A stretch of DNA of 64,000 bases. It comes from Ottelia alismoides (taxonomy: Eukaryota; Streptophyta; Magnoliopsida; Alismatales; Hydrocharitaceae). Location of the stretch: contig JAZKJV010000681.1 of the NCBI GenBank assembly GCA_037367405.1, forward strand, positions 248,001 through 312,000, in the 5' to 3' direction. Under the pieces are notes generated by a model, which searched no databases, was not told the DNA's origin, and saw nothing but the letters and a program-made list of their open reading frames with translations. Both the position numbers and the translations under genes were made by a program. Shown here piece by piece: positions 24,757-35,270 of this stretch. Every line of letters starts with the position of its first letter. Within the stretch, counting starts at the first letter, position 1.

Positions 24757-25934
24757 TCAGACAACTGCAGGTTTCAAGGAGCGGAGATCTGAGATTTTAT
24801 CAGCATAAAAGTCAGGTTGTATTTCATTGGTGGGGCTCTGGAGCATTTGAATGTTTGTGACACCTGCCAGAAACAATAAGATCATGTCAGTTCTATCTTG
24901 TGACATTCACAGCCAATTCAATTTTTGAGACAACCTTCACCAAAGAAAAGGGAATCATCATGAATACCTGAAAGAACAAGAAGAGTTTTGCAGCCACCAT
25001 TTTGCCCAAACAATATATCCGTATCTAGTCTGTCACCAACCATGCAAATCTGGGATTTCAGTATGCCAAACTCCTTGGATAAGTAGTCCATCATAAATGT
25101 CGAGGGCTTGCCCACAACAAGAGGTTCCTTCTGGGTCGAGCCGCGAATCGCACCAACCATTGATCCACCACCTGCCCATTCCTGAGCATCAGTTAGATGA
25201 GTCACTGCATCACGATTTGTGGCAATAAACAAGCATCCTGGATTTTCTCTTATGCAGAGGGTTCCATATTGAAGCTTGTAGTAATTGATGTAACGATCAA
25301 AGCCAACAACCACAGCCCCGACATCCTCATCATGTTCCATAAAGAAACCAGGTTTTAACTCGATGGTCTTCTTGCCATCTTCGGGGCCACCAAGATATTG
25401 ATATCCAGCCAGTTCTAGCTCCTTCAGAATGCCATCTTCACCGATTACATAAACCTTCTTATCTTTGGGGAAATCAATGGACTTCAAGTAGGCAGCTGCG
25501 GCAAAAGAAGAGGCGAAGATCTCCTCCTCGTTGACATTCAAACCAAGCGCTTCGAATTTCTTTCCGTATTGTTTCCTAGATTTAGTGGAGTTGTTCGTGA
25601 CAAAAACCAACCTTTTTCCCTTGGAGCGAAGCAGATCAAGTGTCTCAGGCACCCCATCGATCAAGCTGTCCCCTTTCCATATGACTCCGTCACAGTCGAA
25701 GAGAAAGGTTTCGACGGAGTCGATAAGGTCTTGTGGGTTCTCCAGCCTTTTGGCAGCACCGGCGGCGGCACGTGCGGCAACTCCCGCCCGCGTCCCGTGC
25801 ATGTTCGCTGTCTGGGTCCTTCTCGTACGCAGCGACCTCCCGGTAAAGGGGGAGACGAAGCCTGCAATGGAGCGCAAGGAGAACCCCGTGCCGCCAGCAG
25901 TAGAGTTCGCGGTAATGGCGGTCAGCATGCCCAA
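24757..25934 (-). CDS. PGLP1: Phosphoglycolate phosphatase, chloroplastic (PGLP1 type)
   Basis: Dephosphorylates 2-phosphoglycolate to glycolate, the first step of photorespiration, in the chloroplast stroma. Exon 1 is 25934-24968, the intron 24967-24864 (GT-AG, 104 bp), and exon 2 24863-24757, joining in phase within a Gly codon (LSG|VTN) to give 357 residues, close to the usual plant length. Residues 1 to about 65 are Ser/Ala/Arg-rich with few acids, like a plastid transit peptide. HAD-family motifs are intact: DCDGV at 80-84 with both aspartates, VTNNS at 112-116, Lys276 in VVGKPS, and GDRLDTD at 300-306. The end DLRSLKPAVV matches plant PGLP1. The start is the first Met of the frame, and Met3 is an alternative. 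Reading through the intron would give a wrong 338-residue product. No frameshift or stop breaks it. Only one intron, near the 3' end, is notable because I recall plant orthologues as having many. Retrocopy or intron loss is inference. Confidence 0.95.
24864..24967 (-). other. PGLP1 intron
   Basis: The donor is CTTTCAG|GTATTC and the acceptor CTGGCAG|GTGTCA on the minus strand. Removing it restores an in-frame C-terminal exon of 35 conserved residues, which is strong evidence that it is spliced. Confidence 0.9.
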
Positions 25935-26203
25935 AGAGTTGGGTTATCCCTCTCCGAGAGTTTTGGAGGAGTTGGGAATGGGATGGGGAACGAGGGAGGC
26001 GACATTTTCCTCTGGTCGAGAGCTTGGGAGGATATGGAGAAATGATTGGTGGTGGAGATGGGCTTCCAAGGGAAGGGTTGGTCTCCTCCTCTAGTGGAGC
26101 TTTCTATCATCTGGGGACGGGCACACACACCTTAGCCACAGCTGCTCTCCCTTTTTTTTTCTTTATTTGCATTTTTGAAATTAAAAATCCAATTGAATAT
26201 ATG

Positions 26204-26211
26204 TTTTTATA
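26204..26211 (-). promoter_or_regulatory. Weak candidate TATA box upstream of PGLP1
   Basis: TATAAAAA on the minus strand lies about 270 bases upstream of the PGLP1 start codon. It falls inside a short direct repeat that recurs at 26640, so it may simply be part of a repeat. No other convincing TATA was seen nearer the gene. Confidence 0.25.
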
Positions 26212-26300
26212 ACTTCTATTATGTATTCGAATCAAATTTCACGTATAATCGATATCAATCGCTAATTTTTTATCATAAAGTCAACGGCTCCCCAGCTTTA

Positions 26301-26580
26301 TATTTCGACGATTTTTTTTGTTTTTAAAAAAACACTTTTATGTATTTTCATCCCTATATCCTTTTACATGACACTCTAATTTCATCAGAAACAGAGATTC
26401 CTATACACTCAATCTAGAACATGTAATTTTAACGGTCTTAAAATTGTTGTAATTGACTTGTTCTAGATAGGGGGCATATGGGTCTTTATTCTGATGAAAT
26501 TAGAATGCTATATTAGAGGGATATAGTGATGAAAATACATTGTATATTTTCCAAAAAAAGCAAAAAAAATCATCGAAATA
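26301..26580. mobile_element. Foldback MITE upstream of PGLP1
   Basis: Two arms of about 130 bases are inverted copies of each other: TATTTCGACGATTTTTTTTG opens the left arm and its reverse closes the right, with ATTTTCATC, CTATATCC, CTAATTTCATCAGAA and TCTAGAACA in both. It spans nearly the whole 280 bases with a short centre. Superfamily is unresolved. The ends abut TA, but a TA duplication cannot be separated from the repeat. It sits about 370 bases upstream of the PGLP1 start codon. Confidence 0.6.
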
Positions 26581-26944
26581 TGAGATAAGGGCATCCCCAT
26601 TAAACCCTTTTTAAATCCGACCTTTTAGCATTCGAGTAGATGTTTTTATACCTTCTATTATGTATACTAATAATTTCACATAAAATCAACATTTATGATT
26701 AAATTATCTTAAAGTGGTATTTACAACTATAATCCTGGATAATTTCATATTTATGTACATAACCTTCAATAATCATGAATTGCACCTAGAACCTTAAAAT
26801 CAAGACATTTTTGTCTTCTAATGTGCATTAAATTTATAAACATTGTCTATCTTTTCTCCAATTTTTGATCCACTCACCACCTCCCGATTTCACAGAAAGG
26901 AACCACACATGTCTTAATTGTAACCAAGAGCACTACCGATCAAA

Positions 26945-27105
26945 AAATGGCGAAATCTTCTCCCACTATAAGTAAGGTCGGCTGCATGAATTGCTTAAAT
27001 CCACGTTGAAAGATTCGACTATTTTTTATTTTGGTTGTCGGTTACTTAACGCAACGCAACCCTCTAATTTTTTGGATGGTAGATACACTGCACTCTCACC
27101 GGGTC
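26945..27105 (-). mobile_element. Au-like SINE, copy 2 (decayed)
   Basis: On the minus strand it keeps the head words GAGTGCAGTGTA and the tail TGCAGCCGACCTTACTTATAGTGGGAGAAG, arranged as in copy 1 at 22.3 kb. The B box is damaged by an extra GCGTT-type repeat. No convincing target duplication was found. Confidence 0.55.
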
Positions 27106-27728
27106 ATTTAAGCGGGTACAAGAACACTGTCCAATAAGAATTGTTAAATAATCATTAGCTGCCATCATCTCCAGATACATGAAAAATTGTTGAATCTGAT
27201 CATCTTCACAAAAGGAAAGTCCAGATTCGGGCCTATTCCAACCGACCTGTCCTCTGAAGTAGCAGCTCCGTCGGTCGGTGCACGAACGGAGATTGCAGAG
27301 GATGAACGTGGAGCTCAAATGCACACATCTAACGACGCAAGAACAAAGCCCAAACGTATGCATCCAGGCACTTCTGAAGCATTTGCTACGATCCCAGAGC
27401 CTCACCACCACCATCACCACCGTCCAAGGGAACCACCTTCTGGAACCACAGCCTTCAACCTAAACGTACACACCAATCCCGTCTCCGGGTAAGCGGAGAA
27501 AGGAGGAGCCTTATTCCACCCCGAACCCAACTGCAATTGCACAAGCACTCCACCGTTCGTTACACAACTATTTCTCAACCAAACCAATCTAAGCAAGCAC
27601 AACGAGGTCTGATCACCTCCTCTCATGGAGTTAGCAACGAAAACTAACATCATATCCTTCCTGAAGCTCTTGTCCGAGAACTCCATCGTCTGGGCGGAGC
27701 AGATGGTCACCAAGTGGGATCCCAATAT
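27106..27728. other. GC-balanced sequence with unrecognised frames
   Basis: Composition rises to about half G+C, and frames of 100-140 codons lie on both strands. The frame from 27625 begins MELATKTNIISFLKLLSEN and runs into the palindromic element at 27729. It could be a broken exon, but I recognise no family, and downstream sequence after the element gives no clear continuation. Confidence 0.25.
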
Positions 27729-28240
27729 CAAGGTTTTAACAATCGAAACAGACATCAAACCGGGCATGTGTCGGTTTTTGGGTTTTATGGTCAGACCAAT
27801 GGAACCGACCGGTAGAACCGGTGATGGCGTCATCAATCCAAAGAAGTCAGAAAAAATCGAACCGTTGTATTGTTGGTTTAGTTCGTACGGTTCAATCGGA
27901 TCGAACCGATTTAGACCGGTATATCATACAAATAAATATGAAAAATGCTACATCATATCTTTCGAGGATTTGTTTACTCTTGTCCTTCCAAGTTTTTTCA
28001 ATAACACTTATACCCCTATTTTTAATACAATTGTATGTGTCCCCTATATTTTTTTTACAAAATCAATAGTATTGATCTTTTATCAGTACACTTGTGCTCC
28101 CATTTTATACCAACATAAGGATGATATTATGATTTTTTTAAAATATAGGATCATAAGTAAAATTACTTAAAAGTTAGGGGTATAAATGTTCTAAAAAAAC
28201 TCGAAAGTGCATAGTAATCATATTTAAAAAATTTATACAA

Positions 28241-28285
<45 letters not shown>

Positions 28286-29838
28286 CGCGCGTGCGCGCGT
28301 GTGTGTGTGATGTAAAAATTAATAATTTTAAAAATATTTAAACTCTAATTAATGATAAGTGTTGTTAATTTATTGCTTCTCATAGTATGACTATGGCAAC
28401 ATCTTTGTTTGTTGTTGTTATAAGTGGATAACATCATACACAATGTGAGGAGAGAGAGGAAATGCTCATATGGCCGGAAGGGACAAGCGATAATGAGTCA
28501 TTGGCACATGTGAAGGAGAAGAGATAAAGAGATACTATACTATGGATTAGAATGAGAATAGATTATGAATATTTATGAAAATGTTTGCATTTTGTTAATT
28601 TATTGGAAATTATTTTTTGTCAAAAAAATAGATGGTTGAACAAATGATTTGGTTCAAGGTTTTAAAAACCAAACCGAACCGATCGCTTGAACTAGTTAAA
28701 CCAAGAACCGAAGGAAAAATGGTCCAACCGCCCGATTTTTACTTAGAAAATAAAAAACAGTCAAAACCGATCAAAATATGGTTGGACCGCATAAACCCGG
28801 TTGAACCGATTGAACCAAACCATCGGTTCAACCATCCATTTTTTTGATAAAAAATAACCTCTAATAAATTAACAAAATACAAACTTTTCAGAAATATTCA
28901 TAATCTAGTCTCATTCTAACCCATAGTATAGTATCCCTTCATCTCTTCTCCTTCACATGTGCCAATTACTCATTATCGCTTGTCCCTTCCGACCATATGA
29001 GCATTTCCTCTCTCTTCTCACATTGTGTATGATGTTATCCACTTATAACAATATCAAACAAAGATGTTGCCATAGTTATACTATGAGAAGCAATAAATTA
29101 ACAACACTTATCGTTAATTAGAGTTTAAATAGTTTTAAAATTATTAATTTTTACATCAGACACAGACACACACACATATAAATTTTATGAAATATGATTA
29201 TTACACACTTTTGAGTTTTTGTAGAATATTTATACTCCTAACTTGTAAGTAATTTCACATATGATCCTATATTTTCTTAAAAAAATCACAGTATCATCCT
29301 TACGTTGGTATAAAATGGGAGCACAAGTGTACTGCTAAAAGATCACTACTATTGATTTTGCAAAAATATAGGGGACACATGCAATTGTATTAAAAATAGC
29401 AGTATAAGTGTTATTGAAAAAACTTGAAAGCATAAGAGTAAACAGATCCTCGAAAGATAGGATGTAGCATTTTTCATATTTATTTGTATGATATAACGGT
29501 CTAACTTAGTTCAATCCGGTTGAACTGTACGAACCAAACCAACAATACAACAGTTCATTTTTTTTATGATTTCTTTGAATTGCTTACATCATCATCGGTT
29601 CTACCGTTCGGTCCCGTTGGTCCGACCATAAAAATAAAAAACTGATACATGCCCTGTTTGATGTCTGGTTCGGTTTTTAAAATGTTGGTTTGGTCCAATT
29701 GATTCAACCAGGTTTGTGCGGTCCAACCGGGTTTTGATAGGTTTTTATTTTCTAGATAAAAATCAGGTGGTTGGACTGTTTTCCCTTCGATTCTTGGTTT
29801 AACCGGTTCAACCGGTCGGTTCGGTTTTTAAAACCTTG
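27729..29838. mobile_element. 2.1-kb palindromic hAT-like foldback element
   Basis: The ends read CAAGGTTTT inward on both sides and are flanked by CCCAATAT (27721-27728) and CCCAATAC (29839-29846), an 8-bp duplication with one mismatch. The left arm (27733-28655) is the inverted copy of 28820-29690, seen in paired blocks such as ATTGTTGGTTTAGTTCGTAC and TACACTTGTGCTCCCATTTT. The centre (28655-28845) is itself the inverted copy of the right end (29690-29838). It therefore looks like two copies of one element joined tail to tail and inserted as a unit. It has no transposase. Frames inside it are chance. Confidence 0.75.
28241..28309. repeat. Alternating purine-pyrimidine simple repeat
   Basis: (TA)n, then (TG)n, then (CG)n, then (TG)n, run as 69 uninterrupted alternating bases inside the left arm of the palindrome. 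The right arm holds only a short CA repeat at the same place. Such runs can adopt Z-DNA. That is general knowledge, not shown here. Confidence 0.9.
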
Positions 29839-30238
29839 CCCAATACCTCATGCTCACCTTATGCCAAAGTTACAACCATCTTCTTCCAAAGCTGTGACGA
29901 GGCCCATGCTTCCTCTTGGTCGTCTGTGACATCTCACCAAGAGATCTTCTTCGTACCAAGACCCGGTCACGAGGGGTATCCAAGGTCGTCAGCCCGCACG
30001 GATACAACTTGGAAGCCCGAGTTGGTCACGAGCCATGCGCTGCATTGGGAATCCTTATTGGATAGGACGATAGAAAGGGTTAGCGACATGCTTGCCAATC
30101 TGCAGCTATTGGCCCTGCTTCGGAAGGACGATGACTAAGATCCCATTCAGAGATCTTAGGCCTAAGGGTGTAAAGGGTGGTGAATCCAGGTGTGACACGA
30201 TGGAATTGGATGCGAATGGGGGAGGTCGTCGGAAGTAG
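29839..30238. other. Unassigned sequence with a 100-codon frame
   Basis: A frame at 29836-30138 starts at the edge of the palindromic element and has ordinary codon-like composition, including the stretch WESLLDRTIERVSDML. No family is recognised, and the neighbouring frame before the element does not obviously continue it. It is possibly a gene fragment, possibly chance. Confidence 0.25.
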
Positions 30239-31657
30239 TGATGAATTCATGATTCATCAACTTTATATGGATATCTTTGCAAAATCTCCTTACTAACTCA
30301 CTAATTAAATCCTCTAAAATTAATTTATTAATATTCACTAACTGTGATAAAAATTAAGTTTAAATTCTGTAATTAAATAACCTTATTTTAACCTAGATTG
30401 AACCTATTTTTTATGTACAAAAATAATGTATTCTGACCTAATTCTTTCCTAAATTTATTCTTTAATTTGTTACCTAACTTGGCATTAAGATTTTCCCATA
30501 AAAATCATAAAATCAAGAGAAAATACAAAATTCTGACATTGAATATTCTGTACATATTTTGTCTTGGTTGATTTTATTTTACAATCTTCTAACCTATAAA
30601 AAATCTATAAAAATATATTGATTATGTATGTATTGTATATAAACTAATTCACTAATTTAAATCTAAGTAAAATATAAAAAATTATAAAAATACAAAATTA
30701 CAATATTTTATTATTTATAGAGTACCTCCAAAATTATGTTTTGTACCACCATATCTTCTCCACTCAATTACCAAATTGTACCCAACCTTGCCTCCAACAA
30801 ACTCTTCTCCATTATCTTCAGAAGCTAGTCGAACTAAACCAGATCACAACCCAATCAACTCTATAAAAAGCCATCACCAGTTCCGAAATCCCTAATCTGC
30901 CACTGCCTTGGACCAAAAAATGAGAGAGAGGGAGTTAGAAATCTTGGTCTTGGTTATAGCATGACCAAGGTCCTCCAGTGAAGACCCCCCTTCCGGATGC
31001 GATCCATGAGAATCCCTCCATGTTGTTGCTCAATCCCTGACGAAGCAACCAAGCCTCATACAATAGTCAACATTCGAGGGCGAAGATCGGAGCAGCCTTT
31101 CTGCTACTCCAACCTTAGGCGAAGAACCATCAAGAATACACCGTCAATGTAATCTCCTTCATCCCTCTTTTCTTCTCCATCTCTCTTCTTCTTGTTCTCT
31201 TAGTTAACTCCGTCATCCATCTACTATCAAATCATCCTCAATCGCCTTTCTTCATCCCAAAACCTCCAAATTGACCCTATAAGATCACACCCATCTTTCT
31301 CCCTCGACCACTTTCCTTCTACCATCCTGGCCTTCCATCTCCGGTGGATAAGTCACCGCAACAGTAGCTCCATCCCCCATTCGACATAGGAGCTTCCTCC
31401 ATCCACTTTTTCTGTGGCCAATAACAAGGCCTAGGACTTAGACCTCGACACATCTTCCTTGCAGGTACCGATCCCAAGAGCTCTTGCCTCGCCATCAGCC
31501 TTCATCATCGTAGCTTCGCCTCGCTCCTCCAACGTGCAACCATCATCGATGAAAAGGGAAAGCACATGAAGAGAAGCAACAACCCTCTGATCTCGACCAA
31601 AAGGTTCTTAACTCGACTGCCCAAGGCCCCTCGATCAAGAATGGGGCCTTCATGAAG
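30239..31657 (-). repeat. Palindrome-ended repeat, reverse orientation
   Basis: The 21-bp palindrome TGATGA...TTCATCA is at 30239-30259, followed by AT-rich sequence and then a GC-balanced block (30770-31650). This is the mirror order of copies A and B, so it is read as a reverse copy with its 5' end cut by a MITE at 31658. Non-coding. Confidence 0.4.
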
Positions 31658-32047
31658 AGGATCCTTTGCTGTAGAGGGTTACAGTAGTGATCCTCCCTAA
31701 TTTTTTAGTAACTTTGATTCCAAAATCTAATTTTATAGATTGGATCTTAGATTAATGATCTACATATCCTCGAAATTTCGCTCAAATCCGAGCTTAATTA
31801 CTATTTTATCTTAATGGTCAAATATGTAGTCAAGATCTAAGCGACATAATTCTATTTAAAACGATTCCAATTTTAAACCATCAAGATAAAATAGCAAATA
31901 AGCTTGGATTTGAGCGAAATTTAGAGGCTATGTAGAGCATTAGTCTAATATTTAATCTATAAGATTAGATTTTGAAATCAAAATCACAAAAAATTAGGGA
32001 GGATTATATCACCTCTACTGTAATTGTATTCACAGCAGAGGATCCTC
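31658..32047. mobile_element. MITE with about 160-bp inverted arms
   Basis: The left arm begins GAGGATCCTTTGCTGTAGAG and the right arm ends with the reverse of GAGGATCCTCTGCTGT. Both arms share CCTCCCTAATTTTTT, AAATTTCGCTCAAATCC and CTATTTTATCTT. The flanks do not show a clear duplication, so the superfamily is open. Long inverted arms would suit a Mutator-type MITE. Confidence 0.65.
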
Positions 32048-32184
32048 ACACGAGGCCATGTGGAGGAATAATATCCATTATATCAAGAAAACAAAGTGCA
32101 TGAGGCACGTGATTTGGAACATTTATAGGCATATCCTTCCGGTTATCTGGAATCACAAGCAGATCCAACCATTGGAAAATTTGC

Positions 32185-32219
32185 AAAAAAGGATGGTCGT
32201 GTTTAACAATTTACAAAAA
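32185..32219 (+). repeat. LINE target-site duplication, left copy
   Basis: The left copy reads A6 GGATGG(T)CG(T)GTTTAACAA then TTTACAAAAA and matches 37052-37086 with two mismatches. At about 30-35 bases it is long for a LINE, but the A-runs at both ends blur its limits. Confidence 0.8.
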
Positions 32220-32226
32220 AGGATGG

Positions 32227-33294
32227 CCGTCTGGTTTAGTGAGATAAGGTGCGGCAAGACCTCCGCTAGCCTGTTAGCGAGCAACTTTGACGTTGCAGCA
32301 AGAGATAGGTTTAAAGTCACCGAGGGAGGAAGGTGAATTCACCTTCGGGACAAGAGTGAGGAAGATATGGTTGACTTGCCGCACCATATCCCCCCCCCCC
32401 CGCATGGAGGAACACTATCACTGCAATGAGAAGAACTTTGATGATGATCCAATGTGACTTAAAGAATTTTGAGTTGAAGCCATCAGGGCCAGGAGACTTG
32501 GAGTTAGGGATGGCCCTAAGGGCACTCCATATTTCATCCTCAGTGAACGGCCTTTCCAGCCAATTTTTACGGGTAGAGGAGAGAAGCTTCTTGGGCACAT
32601 GACCATTCCAGGACGTCCTCTCATGACCGTGAGGTGTAGAGAGTAATGCCTCAAAGAACCCCACAACCTGGGTGGCAATATGCATTGGGTTATCCACAAG
32701 GGAACCATCAGTACCAAGGAGGTAAGGGATGTGATTCCTTGACTCCCTAATTTTTGCAGCCAAGTGGAAGAATTTTGTTGATTTATCCCCTAGCTTCAGC
32801 CAAGAGACCCTGCTCTTCTGTCTCCAGGCGGCCTCTTTTTCGTCATCCAGTACATTGATATGTAGTTTGACATTTGTCTCAAGCTGCATCAAAATGGGGT
32901 CGAGAGGTGAGTCTCCAAGAGCAAGAGTAACAGTATCCAGGAAGCGAGTACTCGCCTTGAGGTCAGTCTCAGTATCCGCAGCTCTCCTCGCCCAAGTTTT
33001 TAGGGCAGTTTTCACTTTTTTAAGCTTCATAGTCGGTATAAATAGGGGGTTTCCCCTGACATTTTCCGCCCAAGCTTTTTCCACCAACTCCGAGTAGCCA
33101 TCCTTACCACACCAGAAGTTTAAGAAGAGGAAAGGCTTAGTTCGGTGAATTCCCCTCACGAGCTGGATTGTCATGAGAAGGTGGTCAGTCATTGCCAAGG
33201 GGGAGTATGAGAGCTTAGACAGAGGTAAGAGCTCCGGCCATTCTGGATTGCAAAGTGCCCGATCTAATCTGGCAGATATCCTTGATTGGCCCAC
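32227..33294 (-). pseudogene. LINE ORF2 middle: linker and N-terminal reverse transcriptase
   Basis: From 33294 the frame gives RLDRALCNPEW, FLFLNFWCGKDGYSELV, SWLKLGDKSTKFFH, and then SKSPGPDGFNSKFFKSHW, which are typical of plant L1-type ORF2 at the start of reverse transcriptase. A run of about 13 G (plus strand C at 32391-32403) shifts the frame. The adjacent frame continues RQVNHIFLTLVPK and FKPISCCN. A further shift leads to LLANRLAEVLPHLISLNQTA. The product cannot be made. Confidence 0.85.
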
Positions 33295-33874
33295 AAAGGA
33301 GTTAGATCAGGAGAGGGGATTGCCCAGAGAGTGAAATTCAATGAGACTTGCCCGATCGATGCAGCCGTTAAATTCTTCTGTGGCCCGAGGAAGAGGGGAG
33401 TTACCCCCGACCTTTTCCGAAGCGAATCTGACAGTGCTGAAGTCTCCCATGAGCAGCCAAGGTAGGGTAGTAGTGTTGGCAAGGGCCTCAATGTCAACCC
33501 ACTGCACACCCCTTCCACAAGGGTTGTTGAGTCCGTATATCACGGAAAGTTGTAGGTGTAAACCACCTTTATTCTCGCAGTCCATTGTTACCATTTGCTC
33601 CTTAGTCATTATAGGGATGCATGACCAAGCATCTTCCTTCCATAAAATCCATATCCGCCCCAGCGGTGTTGAATTGTGGTAGGAACTCCAGCCATTCGGA
33701 ATCTTTCTTAAAAAATTGTTTATCGAGCATGGCCTTTTTTTTTTGAACTAGGCCGATAATTTCCAAGTTTTCTTTAAGCATCTCCCGAAGCATTGCCTTT
33801 AGTTTACCGGGTTTATTTAAACTGCGGACATTGCATACGACATTAAGATGAGTTTTGGTGTGCGGCAGGCCCAT
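33295..33874 (-). pseudogene. LINE ORF2 start: apurinic-type endonuclease domain
   Basis: The domain begins with NVVCNVRSLNKPGK (the WNxRGLN region of plant LINE endonucleases) and includes LEIIGLVQKKKAM. After a frame change near 33605 it continues with LSVIYGLNN and LPWLLMGDFSTV, the GDFN catalytic block with Asn changed to Ser. At least two shifts break it. This domain nicks the target DNA in an active element. Confidence 0.8.
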
Positions 33875-34561
33875 TCTGGGCGTTTGGCTTCATTGGCTGA
33901 GCTTTAGTCTTCTTTTTCTTGCTGCTGTAGGTTGTCGACCAAACAAGGTTGGTCACAGAAATCACTAGCGGAGGGGAAGCTCCCCAGGTTCACAGGAGTC
34001 GTTGGTAGATGATTCATTAAGGTCCAGCTGAGTTGAGCTTACGCCCTTGGCATTGGAAGCATTAGCCCGGCGTGGGTTCGCGATCTGGCCATGAAGGACA
34101 TGCCTACATCCGAGATAGAATGTGGCATGCGTAGGGGTTTTCTTGGGAAGCTTGCTTGGTCCGGTGGGGATTCCTCAACCCTTCGATCCAAGGGAAGGCT
34201 CTTTGGGTGCGACAAAGGGGGGCTCGCATGAGGGAGAAGCTTTGTCCTCAACGGAATCCTTATTGGAGCCGTCTGCGCAGGACGATGTCGCAATGGGCGT
34301 CTCAGCATGGCCATCCGACGGTGTGAAGGCCGAAGTAGTGTTATCCACATAGAGAGCCGAAGTCCCTATGGAAGAAGGAAGAGCTACTTCAAACGCAGGT
34401 TTGGGGAGGGGGCAGGACTCCGTACTATGATCAAAGGTGATTCAATTTGAGCATCGTTGTGGTCGCCATTCGAGCTCGATTTTGATTAGGGAACGGCTCC
34501 CCGAGCGCAGCACAAACAAGATTTGTTCAGGAATCTCTTTAGCCGCACTGATAGAGATACG
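33875..34561 (-). pseudogene. LINE ORF1 C-terminal part and ORF1-ORF2 gap
   Basis: This segment lies between the recognisable ORF1 N-terminal domain and the endonuclease. Short frames rich in Pro, Arg and Ser occur on both strands. A frameshift near 34640 separates it from the upstream ORF1 frame. A zinc knuckle was looked for and not clearly seen. Confidence 0.5.
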
Positions 34562-35221
34562 TCATCGAGCATAATCCTTCCTGTCCCCCTGGCAGTAGGG
34601 GCGTCCATGAAGAGCGGCGTGCCCAGAACACTGGCCAGTTTGTTGAGAGCCACATCCGAGCCCCAGGCTTAGACCATGGAATTTTACCCAGATCGGGAAT
34701 TCTGAAAGCAGGTCCTTATCAAGGAACGTCTTTGCTTCCCATCTACGGATAACCATGAAACGTCCCTGGAAAATCCAGAGGCCTCCATCCAGAATCCGAG
34801 AGCATTCCTCGCTTGAGGACAATTTTAGGTAGAAAAAGCCATTTGTGCGAGGAATGAGTTGAAAAGGACCTTGAGGTTTCCATACCTTGTCAATGAAGGC
34901 TCTGAGGAGTTTGACATAAGGCCTCTTGCCCATGATGTAGAAGACTAAGGTGTTGGCCCATCTCGCGTCCATGGAAGCGATGTCATCTTCCGAAAGGAGG
35001 GCAACTTCCTGTCCGTCTATGAGCGCAGGGACAATATAGGACATTCTGCGCGCAGGAGGGGCTTCAACGTTGGCACAGACGTCCCGCCAGGAGAGACGTG
35101 GGGGATTGGGTTCGGAGGGGAAACATGATGCCGCAGGTCCAACAGGGTGGGGGGAGGCGGCAGGGCCATGGTTAGGGTTTTTTGGTGGAGCGGGTGGGGG
35201 GCGGGAGGGAAAAGGTTCCAT
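34562..35221 (-). pseudogene. LINE ORF1 N-terminal part (DUF4283-type, nucleic-acid binding)
   Basis: Starting at MEPFPSRPPP, a proline-rich leader is followed by SWRDVCAN and a domain with FYIMGKRPYVKLLRAFIDKV, FYLKLSSSEECSRILDGGLW and FPIWVKFHGLSLGLG. This is the DUF4283 pattern typical of plant LINE ORF1 proteins, which coat the element RNA. The frame is lost near 34640. The frame also runs upstream to 35299, but that part crosses the inversion junction and is chimeric, so the Met at 35221 is preferred. Confidence 0.8.
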
Positions 35222-35270
35222 CCGTGAGTAGTCTTTATCAAGGGTAGGAGGATCGGGGATTGTATCAGTC

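Larger units (their letters stand above)
26201..26680. repeat. Short direct repeats flanking the foldback MITE
   Basis: The words ATGTTTTTATA-CTTCTATTA-TGTAT followed by ATTTCAC occur at 26201-26243 and again at 26640-26681, in the same orientation on either side of the foldback. They are too long and diverged for an ordinary target duplication. Confidence 0.5.

Noticed and set aside
24918..24967. Continuation of the PGLP1 frame past codon 322
   Set aside because: It reads into the intron. Splicing at GT-AG restores the conserved C-terminus.
25531..26094. Plus-strand frame of 187 codons opposite PGLP1
   Set aside because: It is the antisense shadow of the phosphatase exon, which has full family motifs on the other strand.
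27625..28170. 181-codon frame starting in the GC-balanced region
   Set aside because: From 27729 on it lies inside the palindromic element, and no family is recognised for its first 35 codons.
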